From NCBI GenBank assembly GCA_035551675.1, contig DASZMV010000005.1, forward strand, positions 62,001-126,000: DNA of 64,000 nucleotides, read 5' to 3'. The position numbers and the translations under genes are program-made. Shown here piece by piece: positions 25,223 to 33,591 of the stretch; positions within the stretch are counted from its first letter, which is position 1; each line of letters begins with the position of its first letter. The notes under the pieces are model-generated. The model saw only the letters and a program-made list of their open reading frames with translations. It was not told the origin of the DNA and did not search any database. The DNA comes from JAFECT01 sp035551675 (lineage in GTDB: Bacteria; Pseudomonadota; Alphaproteobacteria; Caulobacterales; Caulobacteraceae).

Positions 25223-25699
25223 ATGGCCCAGGACGGCTTTCCGAACGACGAGATGCGCTACGACCTCCTCGCGCAGGAGGCGCTGCGCGGCGTCGTGCGT
25301 GCGGCCCTGAAACGCGCGGCCATGCCCGAGGGTTTGCCGAGCGAGCATCATTTTTACATTACCTTCAAGACCACCGCGCCCGGCGTCAGCCTGCCGCCGG
25401 ACCTCGCCGCCACCTATCCGAACGAGATGACGGTGGTGCTGCAGAATCAGTTCTGGGATCTGGCGCCCGGCGAGACCTTCTTCTCGGTGATGCTGAGCTT
25501 CGACCGTCAGCCCAAGCGGCTGTCGATCCCCTATGCGGCGATCACCCGCTTCTTCGACCCGCACGTGCAGTTCATGCTGAAGTTCGAGGTCCCCGAGGGC
25601 GCCCAGCCGGTCGAGGCGCCCGCGCCCGAAGCCGCCGAGGCGGAGCCCGCCGAGGAAGGCCCCAAGGTCGTCTCACTCGACCAGTTCCGCAAGAAATAG
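25223..25699 (+). CDS. sspB: ClpXP adaptor SspB (alphaproteobacterial type)
   Basis: 158 residues. The N-terminal ~115 residues match the SspB substrate-binding domain (HHFYITFKTTAPGVSLP, then EMTVVLQNQFWDL). A flexible Glu/Ala/Pro linker follows and the C-terminal peptide VVSLDQFRKK resembles the XB module that docks on ClpX. SspB tethers ssrA-tagged proteins to ClpXP. The gene follows the tmRNA that makes the tag, so tag and adaptor are neighbours. ATG 25223 has GAGG upstream. Confidence 0.92.
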   Translation: MAQDGFPNDEMRYDLLAQEALRGVVRAALKRAAMPEGLPSEHHFYITFKTTAPGVSLPPDLAATYPNEMTVVLQNQFWDLAPGETFFSVMLSFDRQPKRLSIPYAAITRFFDPHVQFMLKFEVPEGAQPVEAPAPEAAEAEPAEEGPKVVSLDQFRKK

Positions 25700-25772
25700 C
25701 GCGAAAGACCCGTCGACGCCCTTTTCCGCGTTCAGCGCCGCGGATTAAGCTTCTCCCCGACCGGGGCTGACG

Positions 25773-26567
25773 ATGCGACGCAATCTGGCCGCCACGTTTG
25801 TGGTCCTTCTCGTGGGTCTGCTGGCCTGCTCCAGCCCCAAGGCCCAACCGCGCGCGCCGCAGAGCGACTTTTCCAACTGGGCGGCGGTGGTCATCGCCGG
25901 AGACTGGCGCGGTCATGACGGCGGTGAGACCGAAGCCTTCGACAACACGCGGCGCGATGTGGCGTCGGCCCTGGAGAAAGCCGGCTTCGCACCCGACCAC
26001 GTGCTGCAGTATTCGCTGCGGCCGCTGCGCCCGGGCGACGATCCCAAGGTCTATGTCACGCCGCACGACGTGGTGATGGGCTTCGACGCTCTGGGCAAGA
26101 AGGTGACGGGCGGATGCCTGTTCTACGTCTCCTCGCACGGCTCGCCCGACGGCGCGGTGTTCGGACCGACGGCGCTGCTCGACCCGCCAACCCTGAAGAT
26201 CATCCTCGACAGCGTCTGCGGCGCGCGTCCGACGGTGGTGGTGGTTTCCGCTTGTTTCTCCGGCGTGTTCATACCGGGCATTGCGGCGTCCAACCGAATG
26301 ATCATGACCGCCTCGCGCGAGGACCGTTCGTCCTTCGGCTGCAGCGACAAGGACCGCTATCCCTATTTCGACGCCTGCATCCTGGAGAGCTGGCCCACTT
26401 CGTCCGACTTTCTCGTGCTGTCCAAAAAGGCCAAGGCCTGCGTCGCCAAACGCGAAACCGAACAGCACCTCGAACCCGCCTCGGAACCCCAAACCTACAT
26501 CGGCGGCCAGGCGAAGGAACTGCTCCCCTTCATGCGCTTCGAAAATCGGACGGCGGGGTCACCCTAA
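25773..26567 (+). CDS. C13 (caspase/legumain clan)-like peptidase lipoprotein
   Basis: 264 residues. Lipoprotein signal peptide with lipobox LLAC (Cys19), so probably membrane-anchored on the periplasmic or outer face. The body has the clan CD layout: a strand ending in the His motif CLFYVSSHGSPDG (residues ~115-125) and a strand ending in the Cys motif VVVSACFSG (~155). Clan CD enzymes cut after Asn, Asp or basic residues. Substrate unknown. Both catalytic residues are present, so it may be active. The following gap holds repeat element B. Confidence 0.78.
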   Translation: MRRNLAATFVVLLVGLLACSSPKAQPRAPQSDFSNWAAVVIAGDWRGHDGGETEAFDNTRRDVASALEKAGFAPDHVLQYSLRPLRPGDDPKVYVTPHDVVMGFDALGKKVTGGCLFYVSSHGSPDGAVFGPTALLDPPTLKIILDSVCGARPTVVVVSACFSGVFIPGIAASNRMIMTASREDRSSFGCSDKDRYPYFDACILESWPTSSDFLVLSKKAKACVAKRETEQHLEPASEPQTYIGGQAKELLPFMRFENRTAGSP

Positions 26568-26574
26568 CAAGACT

Positions 26575-26916
26575 GGCCACGAAAAACACGAAAAGTACGA
26601 AAAGAAATGAACCACAAAGCGCGCAAAGCGCACGAAGGTGAAAACGCCGTCGCGGCGGCGGCGCGGGGATCTAGCTAAGAATTGTCCACGAACCACACGA
26701 ACGGTTCAAGCTTTCCGCGTCGCAGACGCGGTATTCATAAAGGCGCTTAGCGCCGACGTTAGGCAGAGAAGCGCGAGTTGTTCGTGCGGTTCGCGGACAA
26801 AACTTCGCGCCGCCGCTGGCTCTCGAAACACCGCAAACTAATTTGTCCCAGCTTGGTGCGCTTCGTGCGCTTGGTGGTTCATTTCTTCTTCGTGCTTTTC
26901 GGTTTTTCGTGGCCAA
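26575..26916. repeat. Inverted-repeat element B, nested pair (cacgaa family)
   Basis: Outer arms 26575-26639 and 26851-26916 are imperfect reverse complements over ~65 bp, beginning TGGCCACGAAAAA. Inside, a second pair of arms (26683-26703 and 26781-26801, 19 of 21 matching) resembles the arms of element A. Between the inner arms lie hairpins CCGCGTC-gca-GACGCGG (26716-26732) and GGCGC-tta-GCGCC (26743-26755). The linker word TATTCATAAAGGCGC (26733-26747) matches element D at 13 of 15 positions. The structure looks like one element inserted in another. The right arm ends 3 bp from the rusA-like stop. Confidence 0.85.
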
Positions 26917-26918
26917 TC

Positions 26919-27347
26919 TTACTTTCTTCCCCGCGGCTCGGCCCGCACCGTGATCCGTTCGCGCTCACCCTGGATGCGTTCGACCAGCAGGCGCGCGACC
27001 TGGGCGTCGTCGTGGAAAACCCAGCCTTTGAGGGCGTCCAACAGCGCCTTGGCCAGGTTGTCGAGGTCCATCCACGGCGGGTCGCCCTGGTGCTCCATGC
27101 GGATCTCGACGGAGAAGTCGCCCCAGGCCGGACGGGCGCCGCGCCATTCCTTGCGGAAGAACTCGTAGACCAGCGGCTTGTAGTAGCGCGCCTGGGTGGT
27201 CAGGCCGTCGATCATCACCTCGACGCCGCCGCCCGGCGTCGCGCGCGCGCGCACCTTGCCCGACACGGTCCAGCCGGCGTCGGCCGTCACCGGACGGCTA
27301 TCCATGGCGTCTATCCATGGCCCGATGGTAGCCCCGCGCGTCCCCAT
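26919..27347 (-). CDS. RusA-family crossover junction endodeoxyribonuclease
   Basis: 142 residues (128 if ATG 27305 is used). RusA resolves Holliday junctions. Conserved acidic region: PPWMDLDNLAKALLDALKGW followed by FHDDAQVARLLVERI; the Asp residues in DLDN and HDDAQ are the metal ligands of the family, preceded by FSVEIRMEHQGD. No phage genes surround it, so it appears to be chromosomal. It is divergent from fumC and its 3' end abuts repeat element B. Confidence 0.85.
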   Translation of the reverse strand: MGTRGATIGPWIDAMDSRPVTADAGWTVSGKVRARATPGGGVEVMIDGLTTQARYYKPLVYEFFRKEWRGARPAWGDFSVEIRMEHQGDPPWMDLDNLAKALLDALKGWVFHDDAQVARLLVERIQGERERITVRAEPRGRK

Positions 27348-27454
27348 GGGACAGGAGGGATCCCGTAGTCGACCGGCTCGCCGCCCTGTTCGCGAAGCGC
27401 CGCGTGGTGCATACCGCGCCCCATTCCACCCCCGATTCCAGCCCGAGCGAGACC

Positions 27455-28846
27455 ATGGCCGCGACCCGCACCGAAACCGACACCTTCGGCCCGATCGAGG
27501 TCGCCGCCGACCGCTATTGGGGCGCCCAGGCGCAGCGCAGCCTCGGCAATTTCAAGATCGGCTGGGAGAAGCAGCCCCTGCCGGTGGTGCGGGCGCTCGG
27601 CATCGTCAAACGCGCCGCCGCCGAAGCCAACCTCGCGCTCGGCAAGATCGACCCGAAGGTCGCCGACGCCATTATCCAGGCGGCGCAGGAAGTCATCGAC
27701 GGCAAGCTGAACGACCACTTCCCGCTGGTCGTCTGGCAGACCGGGTCCGGCACCCAGTCGAACATGAACGCCAACGAGGTGATCGGAAACCGCGCCATCG
27801 AGATTCTGGGCGGCCAGATGGGCTCGAAGAAGCCGGTCCATCCGAACGACCACGTCAATATGAGCCAGTCGTCGAACGACACCTTCCCGACGGCCATGCA
27901 CATCGCCTGCGCCGAGGGCGTTGCGCGCGAATTGCTCCCGGCGCTGAAGCATCTGCACGAAGCGCTGGCCGCCAAGCAGGAGCAGTTCAAGGCGATCATT
28001 AAGATCGGCCGCACCCACACCCAGGACGCGACGCCGCTGACGCTTGGTCAGGAGTTTTCGGGTTACGCCGCGCAAGTCGCGCGCGCGATCCGTAACATCG
28101 AAGCGACCCTGCCGGGCCTGTACGAACTGGCCCAGGGCGGCACCGCCGTCGGCACCGGTTTGAACGCGCCGGTCGGCTTCGCGGAAAAAGTCGCCGAGCG
28201 CGTCGCCGCGATCACCGGCCTTCCCTTCGTCAGCGCGCCCAACAAATTCGAGGCGCTGGCCTCGCACGACTCGATGGTGTTCAGCCACGGCGCGATCAAT
28301 GCCGCAGCGGCGGCGCTGTACAAGATCGCCAACGACATCCGCTTTCTGGGATCCGGCCCCCGCTCGGGCCTGGGCGAACTTTCGCTACCGGAAAACGAGC
28401 CGGGCTCGTCGATTATGCCGGGCAAGGTGAACCCGACCCAGGCCGAGGCGCTGACCCAGGTGTGCTGTCAGATCTTCGGCAATCACGCGACGCTGACGTT
28501 TGCGGACTCGCAGGGGCACTTCGAGCTGAACGTCTACAACCCGGTAATGGCCTACAACTTTCTGCAGTCGGTGCGCCTGATGAGCGACGCGGCGGTCAGT
28601 TTCACCGACCACATGGTGTCGGGCATCACCGCGCGCGAAGACAACATCAAGGCCGCGCTCGAACGGTCGCTGATGCTGGTCACCGCGCTGGCGCCCAAGA
28701 TCGGCTACGACAACGCCGCCAAAATCGCCAAGACCGCGCACAAGAACGGAACCACCCTGCGCGAAGAAGCCGTCGGCGGTGGCTATGTCACCAACGAGGA
28801 GTTCGACGCCCTGGTGCGCCCGGAGAACATGATCCACCCGGGCTGA
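27455..28846 (+). CDS. fumC: Fumarate hydratase, class II
   Basis: Hydrates fumarate to malate in the TCA cycle; iron-independent homotetramer. 463 residues from ATG 27455, the usual length. Motifs: TGSGTQSNMNANEV, HPNDHVNMSQSSNDTFPTAM, IKIGRTHTQDATPLTLGQE and the superfamily signature GSSIMPGKVNPTQAE with the catalytic Ser loop. A start at 27404 would add 17 residues unlike the family. Confidence 0.96.
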   Translation: MAATRTETDTFGPIEVAADRYWGAQAQRSLGNFKIGWEKQPLPVVRALGIVKRAAAEANLALGKIDPKVADAIIQAAQEVIDGKLNDHFPLVVWQTGSGTQSNMNANEVIGNRAIEILGGQMGSKKPVHPNDHVNMSQSSNDTFPTAMHIACAEGVARELLPALKHLHEALAAKQEQFKAIIKIGRTHTQDATPLTLGQEFSGYAAQVARAIRNIEATLPGLYELAQGGTAVGTGLNAPVGFAEKVAERVAAITGLPFVSAPNKFEALASHDSMVFSHGAINAAAAALYKIANDIRFLGSGPRSGLGELSLPENEPGSSIMPGKVNPTQAEALTQVCCQIFGNHATLTFADSQGHFELNVYNPVMAYNFLQSVRLMSDAAVSFTDHMVSGITAREDNIKAALERSLMLVTALAPKIGYDNAAKIAKTAHKNGTTLREEAVGGGYVTNEEFDALVRPENMIHPG

Positions 28847-28891
28847 GGCAACGGCGGCGTCACGGACCAAACTAGACGCATAGCGCCAATT

Positions 28892-28979
28892 TGATTCAGA
28901 GGACGCGGAGGAAGATTGAGCGCTCTGTTGACTTCATCCACCGTCAGCTCCGCGCTTCTCTGTGGGCTCTCCTTAATCA
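28892..28979. repeat. Degenerate inverted repeat after fumC
   Basis: Left arm 28892-28914 (tgattcagaggacgcggagg...) and right arm ~28951-28979 (its partial complement, ...ctctccttaatca) pair imperfectly. It recalls the four cacgaa-family elements in style but uses different words. Nothing else is seen in 28847-29047. Confidence 0.35.
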
Positions 28980-29047
28980 GGCGCTGACGCGCCCTGCGAA
29001 CACCCCCATGCGACCCGGTCAGGCCCACCGACTACCGCACACACGAA

Positions 29048-29079
29048 AACGCCGCCCGCAGGGGGAGGCGGGCGGCGTT
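29048..29079 (-). terminator. Intrinsic terminator of the DUF2171 gene
   Basis: A 12-bp perfect stem (29048-29059 with 29068-29079, AACGCCGCCCGC and its complement) with an 8-nt loop. On the minus strand it is followed by a T run continuing from the stem (GTTTTCG). It lies 24 bp after the stop at 29103. Confidence 0.8.
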
Positions 29080-29102
29080 CCAGTCAGTGGATGAAACGAA
29101 TC

Positions 29103-29345
29103 CTAGTGTTTGGATTCCTTGATCCACTGATCCTTGGCCTGATCCTTGGTCATGGTCAGGAAGACCTTGTCGTCGGCGATGCGGTCGATCCAGCTGACCG
29201 GGACCAGATGGTGGGCAAGGCCGGCGCCGAAGTCGAACTTGGCGAGCTCGATTTCCGAGCCCTTCACATGGTCGACCTTGCCGATGTGCTTGCCGTCGGA
29301 CCCGACCACTTCCATGTGTTCGCGAATGCTGGAGGTTTCGATCAT
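29103..29345 (-). CDS. DUF2171 / PRC-barrel-like small protein
   Basis: 80 residues. The sequence HMEVVGSDGKHIGKVDHVKG followed by LAHHLVPVSWIDRI resembles DUF2171, a PRC-barrel-like fold found in many alphaproteobacteria, often in stress contexts. Function unknown. ATG 29345 is chosen because AAAGGAAG lies 5-12 nt upstream; the longer start would translate that SD as Lys-Gly-Ser. Confidence 0.75.
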   Translation of the reverse strand: MIETSSIREHMEVVGSDGKHIGKVDHVKGSEIELAKFDFGAGLAHHLVPVSWIDRIADDKVFLTMTKDQAKDQWIKESKH

Positions 29346-29476
29346 GGGGCTTCCTTTCACGGGGAACGAAAAACGGCCCGCCGGCGGGCGGATGCCTCAC
29401 AACCCTCGCCGTTGGCGTAAGTTCCCAAGCTTTACAGCGCCGCAAGCTTCGCCATGATCAGGCTGGGAGATCGACC

Positions 29477-30073
29477 ATGCTGACGCTGCACCACGCGCCC
29501 AAGACCCGCTCGTTCCGCATCCTGTGGCTGCTGGAGGAGGCAGGCGTCCCCTATGAGATCCAGCGCCACGATATTCGCGCCGAGGGCGGCGCCGACGAAG
29601 CCTACCGCGCCGTGCATCCGCATAAGAAGGTGCCGGCCATCGTCCACGACGGCGTGGCGGTCACCGAATCCTCCGCCATCTGCGCCTATGTCGCCGACGC
29701 CTTCCCCGAAGCGAAGCTGGGCCCGACGATCGGCGACCCCCTACGCGGCCCGTTCCTGAGCTGGCTCGCCTACAATGCGGGCGTGATCGAACCGGCCGCC
29801 TTCTCGAAGCTGTTCAAATGGGAGGTCAGCCCCCTTTCCGCCGCCTGGGGCAAGTGGGACGACGTGGAGGCGACGCTGCGGACCGCGCTGTCGAAGGGCC
29901 CCTATATCCTGGGCGAACGGTTCAGCGCCGCGGACGTGCTGATCGCGAGTTCGGTGAAGGTCGCCGGTTTCCAGGCCAAGCTCCTGCCGCAGGAGCCGCC
30001 GTACACCAACTATCTCGCGCGCTGCGAGGCGCGGCCCGCGCACGCGCGCGCTACGGCGAAGGACGAGGCATGA
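29477..30073 (+). CDS. Glutathione S-transferase family protein
   Basis: 198 residues. Thioredoxin-like N-terminal domain (LTLHHAPKTRSFRILWLLEE, then HKKVPAIVHDGVAVTESSAI with the cis-Pro and glutathione-binding ESSAI) and an alpha-helical C-terminal domain containing ILGERFSAADVLIASS. Such proteins conjugate or reduce substrates with glutathione; the substrate is not evident. Its stop overlaps the rhomboid ATG (ATGA), indicating coupled translation. Confidence 0.9.
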   Translation: MLTLHHAPKTRSFRILWLLEEAGVPYEIQRHDIRAEGGADEAYRAVHPHKKVPAIVHDGVAVTESSAICAYVADAFPEAKLGPTIGDPLRGPFLSWLAYNAGVIEPAAFSKLFKWEVSPLSAAWGKWDDVEATLRTALSKGPYILGERFSAADVLIASSVKVAGFQAKLLPQEPPYTNYLARCEARPAHARATAKDEA

Positions 30074-30768
30074 CGGAGCAGGGCGACAGCCGAGGCGAAC
30101 CTTTCTTCGGAAGCGCCTTCGCCGCGGCGCCGGCGGCCATCGTGTTGCCGGTCGTGCTTGTCCTTTGTTTCGCGGCCCAGCTCGCCTATGGCACGAGCGA
30201 CGCGCGGCAGAACGCATTGATCGCCTGGGGCGGACTGTCGGGCCAGGCGCTGCACGAGGGCCGGTGGTGGACGCTCTTCACCTCCATGTTCCTGCACGGC
30301 GGCTGGTTGCACATCAGCATGAACGCGGCGGTGGCGCTGTCGGTATCGACGCCCGTGGCGCTCGCCATGGGCCGCGGCGTCGTAGGCTTCCTCAAGTTCT
30401 GGGTGCTGTTTCTGCTGTGCGGCCTCGCGGGCGGTCTGGCCTATGTCGTGTTCGAGCCGAACAGCGCCCTGCCGGCGATCGGCGCCTCTGGCGCGATCTC
30501 CGGCCTTTGGGGAGCGATGGTGCGCATTCCCTTCACGCCCGGACCGCTCAACGCGCCCTGGTCGCGCAGAGCGCTGGCCATGAGCGTGCCGTTCCTGCTG
30601 GTGAACGTGCTGTTGATGGCCGCGCTGACCCGGTTCCACATCCTGCCCGTCGCGTGGCAGGATCACCTCGGCGGCTTCATCGCGGGTCAGATCCTGATAA
30701 GTTTCTTCGCGGTTCGTCGACCCCGCGCTCCCGTCGTCGGCGGACCCTGGGGAAACGCCGATGGCTGA
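30070..30768 (+). CDS. Rhomboid family intramembrane serine protease
   Basis: 232 residues with about six hydrophobic segments. Key motifs: the loop WWTLFTSMFLHGGWLHISMN with the HxxxxHxxxN pattern, the nucleophile loop AIGASGAISGLWGAM (Ser in GASG) and the catalytic His in DHLGGFIAGQ. Rhomboids cleave within membrane-embedded helices. The ATG at 30070 overlaps the GST stop and the gene's own end overlaps the next small gene by 8 bp. Confidence 0.9.
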   Translation: MTEQGDSRGEPFFGSAFAAAPAAIVLPVVLVLCFAAQLAYGTSDARQNALIAWGGLSGQALHEGRWWTLFTSMFLHGGWLHISMNAAVALSVSTPVALAMGRGVVGFLKFWVLFLLCGLAGGLAYVVFEPNSALPAIGASGAISGLWGAMVRIPFTPGPLNAPWSRRALAMSVPFLLVNVLLMAALTRFHILPVAWQDHLGGFIAGQILISFFAVRRPRAPVVGGPWGNADG

Positions 30769-30940
30769 GATCGTCAACCTGAACAAGGCGCGCAAGGCGA
30801 AGGCCAAGGCCGACCGGTCGACCCAGGCCAAGACCAACCGCGTCGCCTTCGGCCGCACCAAGCCCGAGAAGGACAAGACCGAAGCCGAACGCAAACGCGC
30901 GACGCGCAAGCTCGACGAGCATGAGCGCGAGCGGGAATAG
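30761..30940 (+). CDS. DUF4169 family small protein
   Basis: 59 residues, highly charged, starting MAEIVNLNKARKAKAKAD and containing ANRVAFGRTK-like NRVAFGRTKPEKDKTEAER. This matches the pattern of DUF4169 proteins. The function is unknown; Lys/Arg content suggests nucleic-acid contact. ATG 30761 lies inside the 3' end of the rhomboid gene (8-bp overlap), so it is the third gene of a coupled GST-rhomboid-DUF4169 operon. Confidence 0.8.
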   Translation: MAEIVNLNKARKAKAKADRSTQAKTNRVAFGRTKPEKDKTEAERKRATRKLDEHERERE

Positions 30941-30942
30941 AC

Positions 30943-31341
30943 CTAGCGCTTCGCGCGATCCAACGCCGCGCATCCGCGGTAGGCCTGTACGTCCTCGACG
31001 AAGCGCGTTTCGTCGTAGACGGCGGCATTGGTTCCGCTGACAAAGCCGCCGTACTCGTACCAGACCACTGTCGTGCGGCCGGCGCGCGCGGCGACGACCA
31101 GTCGGTGCTGTGGGAGCGGGTGATTGACGTCAATCACGTCCGTTTCGTTGAACGGTCCGCCGACGTCGGCCATTTCATGAAGGCGATCGAAGAGATTTTG
31201 GGCGATCGGGGGCGGAAGGTCGCGGAAATGGGTGATCCAGGTCACCGCGCCATGCGGCCTGCAGCCGACATCCGCGGCAGAAGCGACGCCTGCAAAAGAC
31301 AGCACCGCCGTCAGAACGAGAGAGGGCGTAAGGATGTGCAT
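30943..31341 (-). CDS. Exported protein of unknown function
   Basis: 132 residues. Signal peptide (HILTPSLVLTAVLSFAGVASA). Mature part starts ADVGCRPHG and ends YRGCAALDRAKR; the two cysteines may pair. The middle (FNETDVIDVNHPLPQHRLVV, then TTVVWYEYGGF) has no family I recognise. Convergent with the DUF4169 gene (2 bp between). Confidence 0.7.
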   Translation of the reverse strand: MHILTPSLVLTAVLSFAGVASAADVGCRPHGAVTWITHFRDLPPPIAQNLFDRLHEMADVGGPFNETDVIDVNHPLPQHRLVVAARAGRTTVVWYEYGGFVSGTNAAVYDETRFVEDVQAYRGCAALDRAKR

Positions 31342-31393
31342 GACCGGACCCCTTCGGGACAGCCTAGCTCAGCGGGCGCCGCCAGCAAAGCGG

Positions 31394-32347
31394 TCACGCC
31401 TTCTTGGCGCGGATCAGGAGGATCTGGCCGAGGACCACCAGGCCGACGCCGAACACCGCCTCGATCCCCCAGCGCGCGTGCTCGAATACGGCAGAGACGG
31501 CCATGGCGATGGGCGGGGTGATGGCGGAAATGTACGACGCGAATCCGTAACCGCGCCGGCGCGCCAGCCCGAAATACAGCACGAAGCCGATCACCGAGCC
31601 GAACAACGAGAGATAGGCCAGCGACAGCCCGTATCCGAGGCTCGGATCGAAGGTCCAAGCGTCTCCGCGGACGACGGCGCAGACCGCCAGGAGCGCCGCG
31701 CCATAGGCCATCGACCAGGCCGTGCTCGCGCCCACCTCGACGCCCGCGTCATGGGCGCGGTGCGCAAACAGGTTGCCGACGGCGGCCGCGACCACGCCGG
31801 TGAACAACACGGCCAGCCCCACAAGCGCGCGCGTGTCGAGGTGTGCGCGTTGGAGTTCGGCCCAGGACATGACCGCCACGCCGACGACCCCCGCCGCCGA
31901 CGCCGCCCAGGCCGCGACCGGGACCTTCTGAGCGAAGAAGATGCGGAACAGGACGAGGTTGAGGAAGGCGAGGCCGGCGAAGCCCACGGCGGCCGCCGCG
32001 GATACGATGCGCTCCTCGGCGAAATAGACGCAGGCGTAGTTGATGGTGAAGATGAAGAAGCCCTGCAGCAACACCTCCAGGTGCTGGCGCGGCGTCAGGC
32101 GGATCTGCTTACGCGTCGCCGACAGCCACCCGAACAGGATCAGCGCCGCCGACCCGAAACGGTAGACCAGCGACACCATCGGCGACACGATCGGATGCCC
32201 ACCGGGACCCTCGAGTTGGAAGGTGATCGCAAACCAGGTTGTGCCCCAAATCAGACAACAGGCGACGACGGCGACGAGGTCGGCGCCGATGGTCGCGGGC
32301 GCCTTGGCGGATGTCGCGATCTCGGGTTCGTCGGCGGGAGCGGTCAT
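31394..32347 (-). CDS. DMT-superfamily transporter, EamA type
   Basis: 317 residues, about ten hydrophobic segments in two EamA halves (LVAVVACCLIWGTTWFAITF at the first, and a second starting near VAAAVGNLFAHRAHDAGVEV). Inner-membrane exporter of unknown substrate. Not closely similar to the other EamA protein at 5615. The stop is 52 bp from the start of the exported protein at 30943-31341. Confidence 0.85.
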   Translation of the reverse strand: MTAPADEPEIATSAKAPATIGADLVAVVACCLIWGTTWFAITFQLEGPGGHPIVSPMVSLVYRFGSAALILFGWLSATRKQIRLTPRQHLEVLLQGFFIFTINYACVYFAEERIVSAAAAVGFAGLAFLNLVLFRIFFAQKVPVAAWAASAAGVVGVAVMSWAELQRAHLDTRALVGLAVLFTGVVAAAVGNLFAHRAHDAGVEVGASTAWSMAYGAALLAVCAVVRGDAWTFDPSLGYGLSLAYLSLFGSVIGFVLYFGLARRRGYGFASYISAITPPIAMAVSAVFEHARWGIEAVFGVGLVVLGQILLIRAKKA

Positions 32348-32405
32348 GCGCCGCCGATAGCAGAGGTTTGCGCGGCGCGCGTCTCGATTCTTGTTGCGAC
32401 AGGTT

Positions 32406-33113
32406 TCAGCCGGTAACGGCGGACGCGAACATCACCCCGACCAGGACGGCGCTGAAGTGCAGGGCGGCGCCGACGCAGACCATGCCGTGCCACGCGGCGC
32501 GACGGAACGGCAGCCGCCGGATCAGGAACAGGACGCTGCCCGCCGTATAGACCAGGCCGCCGGCCAGCAGCAGCAGAAACGCCGCCACCGGCAGGCTGCG
32601 GCGCAGCGGCTCGAGCGCGATCACCGCGACCCAGCCGAACAGCACATAGAGCGCGGTCCAGGCGCGTTCGGAGATGCGCGAGAACAAAAGTTTGCCGACG
32701 ATGCCCGCCGCCGCGATGGTCCAGACAAGGATGGTCATGCTCCAGGCCCAGGCGCCGTGCAGGCTCTGGGTCGTGAACGGGGTGTAGGAACCGGCGATCA
32801 TCAGGAAGATGCCCGCCTCGTCCAGACGTCGAAGAAACGGCCGCGCCGCGCCCTCGTGGCTGAGATTGTAGGCGGTCGAGAAGGCCAGCATGGCGATCAG
32901 CGCCGCGCCATAGACCGCCGCCGCGACCACCAGGCCCGCCTGTCCGTGTGTCGCCGCGAGATAGACCAGCACCGCCGCGCCAAGACCGAACACCGCCAGG
33001 GCCGAGAGGTGCACCCACTTGTCCGCAGCCCGTTCCCAAAGGTTCGGGTAATGCGGAATGACGCGCTCGTCGGTGTCCTGATCCCGAATCGTCGCGTGGG
33101 TCATGGGTTCCAT
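32406..33113 (-). CDS. Hemolysin III / PAQR family membrane protein
   Basis: 235 residues with seven hydrophobic segments. PAQR hallmarks: AFSTAYNLSHEGAARPFLRR and LDEAGIFLMIAGSYTPF in the first half, and the C-terminal AWHGMVCVGAALHF with the conserved His residues that bind zinc. Bacterial members are called YqfA/HlyIII; their role is probably lipid-related rather than haemolysis. Start could also be Met4. Confidence 0.9.
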   Translation of the reverse strand: MEPMTHATIRDQDTDERVIPHYPNLWERAADKWVHLSALAVFGLGAAVLVYLAATHGQAGLVVAAAVYGAALIAMLAFSTAYNLSHEGAARPFLRRLDEAGIFLMIAGSYTPFTTQSLHGAWAWSMTILVWTIAAAGIVGKLLFSRISERAWTALYVLFGWVAVIALEPLRRSLPVAAFLLLLAGGLVYTAGSVLFLIRRLPFRRAAWHGMVCVGAALHFSAVLVGVMFASAVTG

Positions 33114-33213
33114 TTAAGCATCGCCGGATGAAACTGCGCTTAACACCGCGTCGCGATCCGTTCATCGAGGATTACCCATTCCTAACGCCTCCCCGCGCGC
33201 GGGGTTGCCAGGC

Positions 33214-33558
33214 CTAGGACAAGGCCGCGGTGGCGATGATCTCGACCCTGTAATCTGACGACGCCAGCTTGCTTTCGCCGGTGGCGCGGGCTGGGGCGTT
33301 CTCGCCCCCGATCCAGGCGTCCCAGACCGCGTTCATCGCGTCGTAGTCGGCGATGTCGGCGAGCCAGATGGTGACGAACACGAGTTTCGACTTGTCGCTG
33401 CCCGCTTCCGCCAGCAATTCCTCGATATAGGCGAGGGCCGACCGGGTTTGGGCCGAGACGTCATCCCCCTCGCCGACCTGGCCGGAGAGATAGACGGTGT
33501 CGTTGTGAATGACGGCCTCGCTGTAGCGCGGGCCGGGTTGGATGCGTTTGATGCTCAT
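33214..33558 (-). CDS. RidA family protein
   Basis: 114 residues, the normal length. Features: VYLSGQVGEGDDVSAQTRSA at the substrate groove and APARATGESKLASSDYRVEI with the catalytic Arg region (ARAT). RidA-type enzymes hydrolyse reactive enamine/imine intermediates. This lacks parts of the strict RidA signature, so it may be another Rid subgroup. Confidence 0.88.
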   Translation of the reverse strand: MSIKRIQPGPRYSEAVIHNDTVYLSGQVGEGDDVSAQTRSALAYIEELLAEAGSDKSKLVFVTIWLADIADYDAMNAVWDAWIGGENAPARATGESKLASSDYRVEIIATAALS

Positions 33559-33591
33559 GGAGCTCGTCTTACCGCGACCGCGGCTTTCGAT

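Noticed and set aside
26919..27347. Prophage remnant
   Set aside because: RusA alone is not enough; no integrase, terminase, capsid or attachment site is seen nearby.
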